Source of the DNA: Colwellia echini | GTDB lineage: Bacteria > Pseudomonadota > Gammaproteobacteria > Enterobacterales > Alteromonadaceae | Direction: 5' to 3' | NCBI RefSeq assembly: GCF_002843355.2 | Contig: NZ_PJAI02000002.1 | Coordinates: 265,279 to 329,278 of the forward strand | Length of the DNA stretch: 64,000 nt | Shown: one piece after another, positions 10,077 to 19,214 of the stretch | Numbering within the stretch: the first letter of the stretch is position 1 | Layout of the letters: each line of letters begins with the position of its first letter | The notes under the pieces: model-generated | The model's database searches: none | What the model saw: only the letters and a program-made list of their open reading frames with translations | What the model was told of the DNA's origin: nothing | Made by a program: the position numbers and the translations under genes

Positions 10077-10490
10077 ATGAAAGTAATACCCGTTTATATT
10101 GAAGCAGGGATATCAGGTTTTGAATCTCCAGCTGCGGAATATAAAGAATTAAATTTATCTTTGGAAGAGTTACTGCTTAAACACCCTAATGCGACCTTTT
10201 TTGGTTTAGCTAACGGTCGCTCAATGGAGAGGCGGGGAATATTTAATGGTGATGTCCTTGTGGTTGATAGGGCTGAGTACGTAAGCAATGGCTCTGTCAT
10301 CGTAGCCAACTTTAATGGTTGCTTCGTATGCAAAATTATTGATACGGATAAAGCACTTTTATTATCGGCATCCGATGACCACAAGCCAATTGAAATAACT
10401 GCCTCAGATGATTTTCAGATAGAAGGCGTGGTAACAGTATCTTTTAGATTACATAAAAAATTACCCGCGTTATTGTCATGTTTGGGTTAG
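10077..10490 (+). CDS. umuD: UmuD-like SOS mutagenesis protein
   Basis: A 137-aa S24-family protein that is cut after DNA damage to form UmuD', the partner of UmuC in DNA polymerase V. The catalytic pair is visible: Ser49 in GRSM and Lys86 in CKII, 37 residues apart as in E. coli (Ser60/Lys97). The cleavage region reads SGFESPAAEY, aligned with CGFPSPAADY, giving a Ser-Gly rather than Cys/Ala-Gly bond. I use the ATG at 10077; a GTG two codons upstream is possible. It overlaps umuC by 13 bp. Confidence 0.92.
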   Translation: MKVIPVYIEAGISGFESPAAEYKELNLSLEELLLKHPNATFFGLANGRSMERRGIFNGDVLVVDRAEYVSNGSVIVANFNGCFVCKIIDTDKALLLSASDDHKPIEITASDDFQIEGVVTVSFRLHKKLPALLSCLG

Positions 10491-11743
10491 TTGATGCGGT
10501 TTCATTTTATGCCCGTTGCGAGAAGGTATTTGACCCGAGCATAAGACATAAACCCGTTGTAGTTTTAACTAACAACGATGGTTGTGTATGTGCTGTTTGT
10601 CCTTTAGCGCGAGAACTTGGCGTACCTAAATTTATACCTTACTTTAAAATTAAACATTTTTTAGAAAAACATAACGTTGTTGTTCGTTCATCTAATTATG
10701 AGCTTTATGCAGATTTAAGTGAGCGAATGATGAATGTTATTGCTCGGTATTCTGATAATCACTACGTCTATTCTATTGATGAGTCCTTCTTGCACTTCAA
10801 AAACTTCAGCTGTATTGATGATTGGCATCAATATGGTCATGTAATACGTAAGGCAGTTTGGCGAGAAACACGATTACCCGTCGGTGTAGGCTTTGGTGCA
10901 ACATTAACACTGGCTAAAGCGGCTAATCATGCCTCTAAAAAGCTCCCTGGTTTTGATGGTGTTGCTGTTATTGAGGATAGTAGCGATGGAACTAGCTCAC
11001 GTAAAGATATACTCACCTGTATGTCGTTAACTGACATATGGGGCGTAGGTAACAAACTTGGTAAAAAATTAAGTCAATTAGGTATTAAAAACGGTTGGGA
11101 CTTAGCTAATCAATCACCCAAAGCAATGCGTAGTCAATTTGGTGTCACTGTTGAACGTACCGTAAATGAATTAAATGGAATACCGTGTTTAAAATGGGAT
11201 GAGATAGGGCAAGACAAGCAAGAGATATTTTCTACGCGAAGCTTTGGACAACGAGTCACCGACGAGCATGTACTTAAAGCTGCGCTAGCAAGTCACGCAA
11301 GTATCGTCGCGACTAAAGTTAGAAAACAAGGGTCTTTAATTAAGCGACTAGTTATTTTTGCATCGAGCTCACCACATGACGATAACTATTATAAAAAATC
11401 ATTTATTTACGAGTTCCCCATAGCAACAGATAATACCTTAAAAATCGTCGGTGCAATTTCTTATGTATTTGATAATATTTATAGGCAAGGTGTAAGTTTT
11501 TATCGCTGTGGAGTAGGTGGCGTTGAACTAGAAAATAGCCAGTTTCAACAGCAAGATATGTTTACGCTGAGCTTAAATAATCCACCATTAATGAAATGCT
11601 ATGACCAAATAAATTATCGTTACGGTAGAGGAGCTGTCGAAGTAGCAGTTGCTGAAAAAAGTGATAAATGGGCAATGAGGCGAAATTTTTTATCCCCCAG
11701 TTACACCAGTAAATGGTCAGATATACCTAAGATAATATGTTAA
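10478..11743 (+). CDS. umuC: DNA polymerase V catalytic subunit UmuC
   Basis: A 421-aa Y-family translesion polymerase. Metal-binding residues are Asp6 (GLVDAVSFYA) and the Asp-Glu pair in YSIDESF near residue 101. NNDGCVCAVC and SNYELYADLSERMM follow the E. coli pattern, as does the helix-hairpin-helix region DIWGVGNKLGKKL. A probable beta-clamp motif (QQDMF) lies near residue 360. Translation is coupled to umuD by overlap. Length matches E. coli UmuC (422). Confidence 0.95.
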   Translation: MFGLVDAVSFYARCEKVFDPSIRHKPVVVLTNNDGCVCAVCPLARELGVPKFIPYFKIKHFLEKHNVVVRSSNYELYADLSERMMNVIARYSDNHYVYSIDESFLHFKNFSCIDDWHQYGHVIRKAVWRETRLPVGVGFGATLTLAKAANHASKKLPGFDGVAVIEDSSDGTSSRKDILTCMSLTDIWGVGNKLGKKLSQLGIKNGWDLANQSPKAMRSQFGVTVERTVNELNGIPCLKWDEIGQDKQEIFSTRSFGQRVTDEHVLKAALASHASIVATKVRKQGSLIKRLVIFASSSPHDDNYYKKSFIYEFPIATDNTLKIVGAISYVFDNIYRQGVSFYRCGVGGVELENSQFQQQDMFTLSLNNPPLMKCYDQINYRYGRGAVEVAVAEKSDKWAMRRNFLSPSYTSKWSDIPKIIC

Positions 11744-11790
11744 TTTAGTTTGTTAATGTTGTTTGTTGAGATAATCATGTTGAGGTCAGT

Positions 11791-12357
11791 ATGTGCGGTA
11801 GGTTTAGTGTAGACAAAAGTTTATCCCCTATAGTGAGTGAGCTATTTAATACGCATTACAGTGTAGAAACTAACGCTGATTTACGTCCTAGTCAATCGGT
11901 AGCAACAATTGTTAATAATGGCTCAAGCTTTCAACAAGTAAATGCTTTGTGGGGGATTAAACCTAACTGGTCAAAAAAGCTCATCATTAATGCCCAAGCT
12001 GAAACAGTAGCGACTAAACCAACATTTAAGCAAGCATTCCAAAGCCAACGTTGTTTAGTGCCTTGTAACGGATGGTTTGAATGGCGAACAGAAGAAGGTA
12101 AAAAGGTTAAATACCTCTTTGAACATGCCAATAAAATGCCTTTGTATATGGCTGGCATTTTGTTTCAAGGTGACCATACAGAGCTTGTAACGCTAACAAC
12201 TCAACCTAATGATAAGTGTGGAGAGTACCATAAACGAATGCCTGCTTTGATTCTAGCAAGAGACAAAGACGTTTGGTTTAATGCTCCGGCTCAAGAGCTT
12301 GAACCATTACTGCAACATGTAGAAGATAGAGTTATTAATATTAAACGCGCTGATTAA
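11791..12357 (+). CDS. SRAP-domain protein (YedK/HMCES family)
   Basis: A 188-aa protein beginning MCGRF, where Cys2 becomes the N-terminal residue that crosslinks to abasic sites in single-stranded DNA. Other family landmarks are present: the Asn in INAQAET, Glu in CNGWFEW and His in YHKRMP. The family protects or repairs abasic sites. It follows umuC by 47 bp on the same strand, so it is probably part of the LexA-controlled unit. The E. coli relative (YedK) is about 222 aa, so this is a short version with all landmark residues. Confidence 0.9.
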   Translation: MCGRFSVDKSLSPIVSELFNTHYSVETNADLRPSQSVATIVNNGSSFQQVNALWGIKPNWSKKLIINAQAETVATKPTFKQAFQSQRCLVPCNGWFEWRTEEGKKVKYLFEHANKMPLYMAGILFQGDHTELVTLTTQPNDKCGEYHKRMPALILARDKDVWFNAPAQELEPLLQHVEDRVINIKRAD

Positions 12358-12673
12358 ATTCAGGAAGGCAGCAGATCCGACAAAGCCGCTTCACACCTGA
12401 ACACTTATAGCCCAAGAAATCATTTGACAAAAACAGTACGATTTTTACTTCAAGACAGTTTGATTATAATTCATTATATTTTCATGTGAGTTGTTTAACT
12501 CTTAATAATCACAGGAGTTATTATAAAAACGCTATACAACTTCAAGCAGTTTAAATTTAATCTATATTAATTATTTTAAAAAAATTAATGAACTAGCAAT
12601 CTCAATCAATATTCTTTTACTGCAAGATATAAAATCAACTTAAGATAATGAACCAGAGAGTAAATCAGATCAA
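12358..12673. other. Intergenic region ahead of the AraC regulator
   Basis: 316 bp without a supportable frame. A TTGACA-like box lies at about 12424-12429, but no convincing -10 stands at the right distance. The rest is AT-rich. I see no strong terminator for the SRAP gene. Confidence 0.5.
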
Positions 12674-13537
12674 ATGAGTAATCTCGAACAAAGTATTATT
12701 AGAGTGTGCGATTACATCAATCAGAATCTTGATGATGACTTAACGCTAGAAATGTTAAGTGCAGTTTCGGGCTTTTCTAAATATCATTTTCATCGTGTTT
12801 TTTCTGCTTATACAGGCCTTAACTTAATTAAGTTTATTCAGATGTCACGCCTAAAACGCGCGTCTTTTAGGTTAGTGTTTAAAACTGATATTAAAATTAT
12901 CGACATTGCTTTTGAAGCTAGGTTTGAAAGTGCCGAGGCATTTTCAAGGGCATTTAAGCGCGAGTTTGGCCAAAGTCCTTCTGAGTTTAGGAAGTCTCCG
13001 ATGTGGCATAACTGGCATGAGAAAATTAATACGTTAACCTTACCTGTAACTGAAAGACAAGATGACAAAATGACTGTAAATATTGTTGATTTTAAAGAGC
13101 AGAAAGTAGCGGCATTAGCGCATTATGGCGATCCTAAACTTCATTACCAGACATCAATGAAGTTTATTGCTTGGCGCAAAGCAAGCAAGTTATCGCCATT
13201 CACAAGCAGCAATACTTACGGAATCCCTTATTCTGATCCGAATGTAGTCAAAGCAGAAGATTTTCATTTTGATTTATGTGGCGCGGTAAAAGCAGATATT
13301 CCAGAAAATGAATTTGGTGTGGTTAACCAAATTATTCCAGCAGGGCGTTGCGCAGTTGTTCGTGATATTGGTAATCGCGATGACTTAAAAAAAGGTGTTT
13401 ATTATTTATATGAACAATGGTTACCAACAAGTGGTGAACAATGCCGAGATTTCCCTGTGTTTTTTCATTATGTAAATTTTGTTCACGACGTGCCAGAGCA
13501 TGAGGTGATCACTGACATTTATTTGCCCATTAAATAG
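12674..13537 (+). CDS. AraC-family regulator with GyrI-like effector domain
   Basis: A 287-aa protein with two helix-turn-helix motifs of the AraC type in the first 105 residues (LEMLSAVSGFSKYHFHRVF and IDIAFEARFESAEAFSRAFKREFGQSPSEFR, given here as separate segments) and a C-terminal GyrI-like small-molecule-binding domain (about 130-287). This order, with the DNA-binding domain first, is that of the SoxS/Rob-like GyrI-fused group. It probably controls the MATE pump gene 42 bp downstream; that link is inferred from position. A relative with the same plan lies at 36717-37601. Confidence 0.85.
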   Translation: MSNLEQSIIRVCDYINQNLDDDLTLEMLSAVSGFSKYHFHRVFSAYTGLNLIKFIQMSRLKRASFRLVFKTDIKIIDIAFEARFESAEAFSRAFKREFGQSPSEFRKSPMWHNWHEKINTLTLPVTERQDDKMTVNIVDFKEQKVAALAHYGDPKLHYQTSMKFIAWRKASKLSPFTSSNTYGIPYSDPNVVKAEDFHFDLCGAVKADIPENEFGVVNQIIPAGRCAVVRDIGNRDDLKKGVYYLYEQWLPTSGEQCRDFPVFFHYVNFVHDVPEHEVITDIYLPIK

Positions 13538-13579
13538 CTTTTTGCTGATGCGCTTTAACAAATTAGGAATGTTTAAAAT

Positions 13580-14959
13580 ATGACTACTTCTTCTAACAAT
13601 ATGTTTTTAGTGGGTTCGTTGCCGTCTGTTTTTATGAAAACCGCGGCACCTATTATTTTCATGATGCTGGTTAATGGTTCGTTTTCATTAGTTGATGCTT
13701 ATTTTCTTGGCGAATATGTTGGCGCACACGCTCTTGCTGCCGTGACCTCGGTATTTCCTGCCTTTATGTTATTGGTAGCTTTATCAAGCTGGGTGTCTGC
13801 TGGCTTTTCCAGTGTGATGGCAAGGCTTTTAGGGGCCAATAAAAAAGACCAAGCTATCTCGGCCTACGGACAAGCGATGACACTCTCTATGTTTGTTTGC
13901 ATTTTACTGATTTTACTGTTTTTAATGGGCGGTGAACAATTGGTGTTGTTTGTTAATAATGGCTCAGAAAGTTTATCTAGCATGAGTTATGATTATTTAT
14001 CTTTAATGATCTTTTTCTCACCATTATTGTTTATTCTTACCGTTAATAGCGACAGTTTACGTTGTGAAGGGCAGATGTCTTTTATGGCGGTTGTGCCTTT
14101 GTTATCAGTGTTTTTTAATGTTGTATTTAACTATATTTTTATTGCAATGCTTGAGTGGGGGGTTGTTGGTTCTGTTTATGGAACATTGTTAGCGCAAATC
14201 TTATCCTTATTTGCTGTGTACTTATTTCGTCGTTACAGTAAAACAGCGTTAAAAGTTGCTCTTGTGCGCTTTACTACCAACCGTACATTATGGTCAGATT
14301 TTTTAGCGTTAGGCGCGCCAACGAGTTTGTCTTATATAGGTGTAGCACTTTCTTCTGCTTTTATTTTATATAACTTACAGGTTTGGAGTCATAACAACTA
14401 CAGTATGATAGTTGCAGCTTATGGCATTATCACCCGAATTATGACATTTATTTTTCTACCTTTATTGGGCTTGAGCATGGCGTTTCAAACCATTTTAGGT
14501 AATAACATTGGCGCAAAAAAATGGTTAAGAGCAAACAGCGCTATTAAAATCGCCATCATCATCGCTTTGATTTATTGTGTATTTTGTCAATTATTTGTTT
14601 TACTGTTTAAAAATCAATTGGGAGCTGTATTTGTTAACGACATACATGTGATTGCAGAAGTCGCACGCATTTTACCTATTATGTCATCGGCCTTGTTTTT
14701 ATTAGGTCCTTTAATGATGATAGGTGTGGTATTTCAAGCCATGGGGGATGCCAAAAGAGCCGCTATTTTACGCCTAGCAAAAGTATACATTTTTACCTTA
14801 CCGTTGATTTTTATACTTCCAATGTTGTTCGCGGAAATTGGCATTTGGTTGGCGGGTCCTAGTGCAGAATTTTTAGGATTGTTACTGACTATCTTCATTT
14901 TATATCAACGTCGCCAACAATCAGGTAATCCGTTTGGCTTGTTATTCAAAAATGAATAA
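13580..14959 (+). CDS. MATE-family multidrug/Na+ efflux pump
   Basis: A 459-aa polytopic protein with about twelve hydrophobic helices in two halves, typical of the MATE family. It expels cationic drugs or metabolites in exchange for Na+ or H+; the substrate is not predictable. The N-terminal helix pair with SLVDAYFLGEYVGAHALAAV and the QxxxGNNIGAKKW segment in the second half are family landmarks. It follows the AraC/GyrI regulator on the same strand and probably shares its transcript. Confidence 0.9.
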   Translation: MTTSSNNMFLVGSLPSVFMKTAAPIIFMMLVNGSFSLVDAYFLGEYVGAHALAAVTSVFPAFMLLVALSSWVSAGFSSVMARLLGANKKDQAISAYGQAMTLSMFVCILLILLFLMGGEQLVLFVNNGSESLSSMSYDYLSLMIFFSPLLFILTVNSDSLRCEGQMSFMAVVPLLSVFFNVVFNYIFIAMLEWGVVGSVYGTLLAQILSLFAVYLFRRYSKTALKVALVRFTTNRTLWSDFLALGAPTSLSYIGVALSSAFILYNLQVWSHNNYSMIVAAYGIITRIMTFIFLPLLGLSMAFQTILGNNIGAKKWLRANSAIKIAIIIALIYCVFCQLFVLLFKNQLGAVFVNDIHVIAEVARILPIMSSALFLLGPLMMIGVVFQAMGDAKRAAILRLAKVYIFTLPLIFILPMLFAEIGIWLAGPSAEFLGLLLTIFILYQRRQQSGNPFGLLFKNE

Positions 14960-15430
14960 AAACTGCAATTTTCATAACGATTAATATACTTAATGTAGAT
15001 AATTGGACTCTCCGATACCTGAAAGTGTAGTGGCATAATTAATTTTGTCACCTAACTGATGTTTTAACGCTTACACTTAATGTCTGCAAAAGGCTCTGAA
15101 CTGCAATTGAGTAAATCGAACGAATGACCTCTTTATGGAATTATTGATATATATTTAGTGGCGCAGCCACTTGTTACTTTCCAGTGTCTGGAGATTTTAA
15201 TAGTTAAACCATTTTACCAACATTATACTCCAGAGACTTAGTGTCATAGTAAACGAATCAGATAAAAGATACTGGCTTGAATTCAAATCAGTAGCCAAGA
15301 TTAGCCGACTACTACAAAAATTTTCAAGATACCGTTCCTCACAAGTGCCTATTTCATCTTGAGCAACCTGTGGACTCTTTTTATCAACAAAAATAATTTA
15401 ACTTTAGTTAGCCATCGGTTAGCCAGACAC
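14960..15430. other. Gene-free stretch between MATE gene and tRNA-Pro terminator
   Basis: About 470 bp with no recognisable gene. It holds a small GTGGC/GCCAC hairpin near 15160 and an open stretch of about 50 codons on the plus strand (15204-15361) without a start codon or a recognised motif, possibly decayed coding DNA. Confidence 0.45.
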
Positions 15431-15474
15431 AAAAAAGCCACTTGGATAGTCATCACAACTTTCACTAAGTGGCT
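15431..15474 (-). terminator. Terminator of tRNA-Pro
   Basis: On the minus strand an AGCCACTT/AAGTGGCT stem (15437-15444 with 15467-15474) is followed by six T residues. It lies 19 bp past the 3' end of the tRNA. Confidence 0.85.
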
Positions 15475-15492
15475 AATTTATAAAGATATATT

Positions 15493-15569
15493 TGGTCGGA
15501 GTAGCAAGATTCGAACTTGCGACCTCACGTCCCCCAGACGCACGCGCTACCAAGCTGCGCTATACCCCG
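15493..15569 (-). tRNA. tRNA-Pro (anticodon GGG)
   Basis: A 77-nt tRNA including encoded CCA. The acceptor stem pairs CGGGGTA with TACTCCG (one G-T), the anticodon stem pairs TGCGT with ACGTG (one G-T) around a loop carrying GGG at positions 34-36, and the T arm has GTTCGAATC. The D arm GCGC-AGCTTGGTA-GCGC is typical of tRNA-Pro. Confidence 0.96.
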
Positions 15570-15724
15570 ACATTGTAAACTTTTTGGAGGTGTTAATAAA
15601 TTTACAGCGTGTATATTAACGCTTTATTGACGTAATGCAATGACAATTAAACGAAATATTAGTGTTAGTAATTCAAATGTCTAACATATGCTCAATTATA
15701 TTAACTAATCATTATACGTTACCT

Positions 15725-17509
15725 TTAGGGTTTTTGTTGTTGACTAAAAAGTTTAATAAAGTGCACACCATCAATCATTAACGGAAAATCAGCATTAACC
15801 GTTATAGGTGATGAGAACTGGCTTGAGTAGCTTTGAAAGTTACCATTTTGGTCAATAAACACAGACTTATCTTTATCAAATACAATAATGCCATTGTTTG
15901 TAGTATTAGCAATAACACGATCTTTATTCAATTTGGTCAAGTCCATGCCATTATTTTTCCCGTTCAAAGAGCAACCAAGCCACTTGTTTAGTAATGTTGG
16001 TTGTAAATCCATTGTACTGGTATTAAATGTAACTTCTTCATACGTAACGTCATTACTAGCTTCAGGATAAATAAACAAAGCAGGCTTAGTATTTAAACGC
16101 GTTTTATTATTTAGATTACCAATTGCACTAATCCAAATAATATCTTTTTGTGCTTTTTGTTTTTGAGCAAGAAGCAGGGCATCAACAAATAATTCAAATT
16201 GATATTGATTATTAATGTCGTTTTTATTTTTACTATTAGACTCAATATTTTGCTTATTTTTAAAGTAGATAACGTGAAGTCCAATTGGTTTATTATTTAA
16301 TTTTTTAGCAAACAGTAAACTTGAAACATTTTCTAATGCTACTTGTTCAGTAAAAAATGAATCGAACCAACGTGGCTCACTAATAACCTCTTCAGTTACG
16401 CCATCAACAGTATTGGTAACCGAAGTAGTTGCAGAATCATCAGAAATAACGGTTAAGCTAGTAGCAAGGCCTTGTTGCTCAATACGTTGAAATAAAAGTG
16501 GTTTAATACCTTGTTTTAGAATGTCGTCTTGATAAAGACTAGGTAATGAATAAAGCATATTAAACCAAGCGTCATCTTTCATACCTGTATCAATATTGTT
16601 TGTTAAATATAGGTTAGTAGCAGTAGCGCGTCTGATAAACTGGTTAAGTTGCGCAACAGATACTTGCTGTTCATTTAACACTAAAAACACTGAGTTTTTA
16701 ACCGTTTCATTTTCAATCGCAGGACAATTTATCGCTGAAGTTACACCATTACCTATTGTGGGGTATTTCGGAATTGCTTGACTAAATGATAACGGGCTAT
16801 TTTTGCGCTCTATATAATCGTCCTTGTTAAATAAACCATACTTAGTCAACAAGGTTCTGGCTGTTGTTGGGTAAGATAATGGCAAAACAGTGTCTTGACG
16901 TAAAATATCATAATTAAGATTCACGTCTGCTTGAATGTGAGTTAAGTGACTAAAAAAGAATGATAAAACTAAACCAAAAATCACATAACGGGCAAAAACT
17001 GTTTTTTGTAATTGCTTTAAATGTTTCCAAGCATAATTACTCACAATGAACTCAAAACCTAATATTACAATGGCCAATGCGCCACTAATGAAATAAAACA
17101 GTACATTTGCTTTTGCTATATCTTGTATCAAGCTAATTATTTGCTCACTAGAAGAAGCATTTAAATGGTAACCCAAACGGCTGTATATAAAGGCATCTAG
17201 TACTAATAGTAGTAGGCCAAGGGTAAATATGATCGAAGCACTTGTTCTGATGAATTTGGTATTAGGCAGGATCAGGGTTAGTGGAAATAACACTAAAACA
17301 AAACTCATAAAGGTTAAAAACGCAATATGGCTTACCCAAGTCGTCACTAAATAAGCTTGCCCCAATAATGTTGTTGGCGCGTCTTCACTAAATACATAAT
17401 AAGAGGAGAGGGCAATTGCTGCTATAATATTGAAAAATGTGAACCAATGGCTCCAACTAATCAAAAGTAATAGTTTTTTGCTGTAGCTTTTTGTATCAAA
17501 TGAAACCAT
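15725..17509 (-). CDS. yejM: YejM/PbgA-like inner-membrane regulator of LPS synthesis
   Basis: A 594-aa protein. The N-terminal DUF3413 part has about five membrane helices (residues about 18-185), with ISWSHWFTFFNI and LPLSYPTTARTLL matching E. coli YejM (PbgA, LapC). The E. coli protein senses periplasmic LPS and protects LpxC from FtsH-dependent breakdown. The periplasmic sulfatase-like domain is much diverged: where E. coli has ITVDGLN this one has LVLNEQQ, so no metal site can be seen, which agrees with a non-enzymatic role. Upstream on the same strand lies yejL, 94 bp away. Confidence 0.9.
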   Translation of the reverse strand: MVSFDTKSYSKKLLLLISWSHWFTFFNIIAAIALSSYYVFSEDAPTTLLGQAYLVTTWVSHIAFLTFMSFVLVLFPLTLILPNTKFIRTSASIIFTLGLLLLVLDAFIYSRLGYHLNASSSEQIISLIQDIAKANVLFYFISGALAIVILGFEFIVSNYAWKHLKQLQKTVFARYVIFGLVLSFFFSHLTHIQADVNLNYDILRQDTVLPLSYPTTARTLLTKYGLFNKDDYIERKNSPLSFSQAIPKYPTIGNGVTSAINCPAIENETVKNSVFLVLNEQQVSVAQLNQFIRRATATNLYLTNNIDTGMKDDAWFNMLYSLPSLYQDDILKQGIKPLLFQRIEQQGLATSLTVISDDSATTSVTNTVDGVTEEVISEPRWFDSFFTEQVALENVSSLLFAKKLNNKPIGLHVIYFKNKQNIESNSKNKNDINNQYQFELFVDALLLAQKQKAQKDIIWISAIGNLNNKTRLNTKPALFIYPEASNDVTYEEVTFNTSTMDLQPTLLNKWLGCSLNGKNNGMDLTKLNKDRVIANTTNNGIIVFDKDKSVFIDQNGNFQSYSSQFSSPITVNADFPLMIDGVHFIKLFSQQQKP

Positions 17510-17603
17510 TGATAATATTTCTTCTTTTCGGGTTAATGGAAAATGTTGCTCTTTGTGGTGATTTGGCCGTTTATACTAACCAAGTCACCCACCGCTATCT
17601 AAT

Positions 17604-17810
17604 CTAAACGGTCTTTTTTAACGCCGCGGTAAAGTTATCTACCACAGCGGCTCTATTACTTTCAGGTATTTGACTAATCACGCTGGTAATAGTGTTTCCT
17701 AAGCACATTAGGGCTAAATCAGGTGTCGCTTCTTCTTCAACAAGTACATCCAATAAATTTTGAATGATTTTTTCTACACGTTCGTTTGAATATTTAGATA
17801 CAATAGGCAT
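17604..17810 (-). CDS. yejL: YejL family protein (DUF1414)
   Basis: A 68-aa protein aligning with E. coli YejL from [16 protein letters not shown] through [15 protein letters not shown]. Its function is unknown. It lies ahead of yejM and divergent from yejK, the same arrangement as in enterobacteria and vibrios. Confidence 0.93.
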   Translation of the reverse strand: MPIVSKYSNERVEKIIQNLLDVLVEEEATPDLALMCLGNTITSVISQIPESNRAAVVDNFTAALKKTV

Positions 17811-17972
17811 AATAATTTCGCTAATAAGAGTTTTAGTTAGGGTATAGATTTAATTTCGCTAGTTTATCAAATGCCTGAACACTTTAATATATAGCAAATA
17901 TAAAAAGAATATGTACAAGATAGCAAAACGTCCAATTAATTTTAACAATCAGAACAAGAACATAAAAATCAT

Positions 17973-19034
17973 ATGAGCTTAATAATTCAGAACATAGCAC
18001 TACATTTTTTGACTAAAAAAGAAGAAACCGGAGAGGTTGTGTTACGCCTAGGACCTGAAAATTCTGATTTCGCCCAAGAAACCACCAAAACCGCAAACTT
18101 TGTAGATGGTTTACATGCTATTTATAATGCCAAAGGTAGTAAAGCCTACGGTAGCTTCTCATCCATGCCAAGCGAAGGAGACGCAGCTCGATTTATAGAT
18201 TTGATGGAAAGTTATTTAACTGAGCAACAAAACTTTTACGACTTTAGCGTACAAGCAGCAAACGTGTTAAAAAATGAAATTGAAAAATACGATTTAGATG
18301 AAACAGGGTATTTAGTGCTGTGTCATTATGAGCACATGGGTGGACGTTACTTATTCGTGGCAGTGATTCCTGTGTCTGAGCATTACAGTGTTGATGGCGA
18401 GCTGAATATTTCTGCGGCGCAACATTTAGATACTAATAAAATACAACTTGCTGCCCGTATTGATTTGTTTGATTACAAAGACAATACTCAAGGTAATCGT
18501 TATATTTCATTTATTAAAGGTAGAGCGGGACGTAAAGTATCAGACTTCTTTTTAGACTTTTTAGGTTGCCAAGAAGGTTTAAACGCGAAAGAGCAAACCC
18601 AAACACTAGTACAAGCTGTTGAAGATTACGTAACGGTTAATCAATTAGACGCAGCTGAAAAACAAAAAACGCGCAAAGATTTATTAAATTACTGTAAAGA
18701 GCAAAAAGCCAGTTCACAAGATGTGTCAATTCAAGAAGTAGGAAAGGTGATTGAAAGCGCGGGCAACGAGCAGGATTTTTATCAATTTTGTCAAACGCAA
18801 TCATATCCAATTGAAGACACATTTCCCCATGAACAAGCAGTAGTTAACAAAATCACTAAATACTCAGGTTACGGTAATGGCATAAGTTTAAGTTTCGAAC
18901 GTAGTCATTTTGGTCAAGACGTAGTGTATAATCCGCATAATGATTCGTTGACTATTTATAAAGTACCACCGAATTTGAAAGAACAATTAATGGCATTGTT
19001 AGCAAGTAATGCCAATGACGATATTGTCGAATAA
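17973..19034 (+). CDS. yejK: Nucleoid-associated protein YejK (NdpA)
   Basis: A 353-aa nucleoid-associated protein. It aligns with E. coli YejK (335 aa) throughout: MSLIIQNIALHFL at the start, GYLVLCHYEHM, YISFIKGRAGRKVSDFFLDF and the closing SLTIYKVPPNLKEQL. Members copurify with the nucleoid and bind DNA; the precise role is not known. It is divergent from yejL with a 162-bp shared control region. Confidence 0.95.
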   Translation: MSLIIQNIALHFLTKKEETGEVVLRLGPENSDFAQETTKTANFVDGLHAIYNAKGSKAYGSFSSMPSEGDAARFIDLMESYLTEQQNFYDFSVQAANVLKNEIEKYDLDETGYLVLCHYEHMGGRYLFVAVIPVSEHYSVDGELNISAAQHLDTNKIQLAARIDLFDYKDNTQGNRYISFIKGRAGRKVSDFFLDFLGCQEGLNAKEQTQTLVQAVEDYVTVNQLDAAEKQKTRKDLLNYCKEQKASSQDVSIQEVGKVIESAGNEQDFYQFCQTQSYPIEDTFPHEQAVVNKITKYSGYGNGISLSFERSHFGQDVVYNPHNDSLTIYKVPPNLKEQLMALLASNANDDIVE

Positions 19035-19214
19035 TTTTTAGCTGAAAAGCAAAGTATTGATTATTAATCGATAGTAAACTCATTACCTAGAAGTATCGCG
19101 TTACCGTAATGGTTTTGCGTTACATGAGATAAAGAATTTATAAAACAGTGGGTTATTGTCTTTTTAGTAAAATCCCCTGTATTCATCAAAATATATAAAG
19201 TTGGAAACATTAAC

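Noticed and set aside
15359..15619. 86-codon plus-strand frame containing SKIRTCDLTSP
   Set aside because: It runs antisense through tRNA-Pro and its terminator; this is a familiar false protein made from tRNA sequence.
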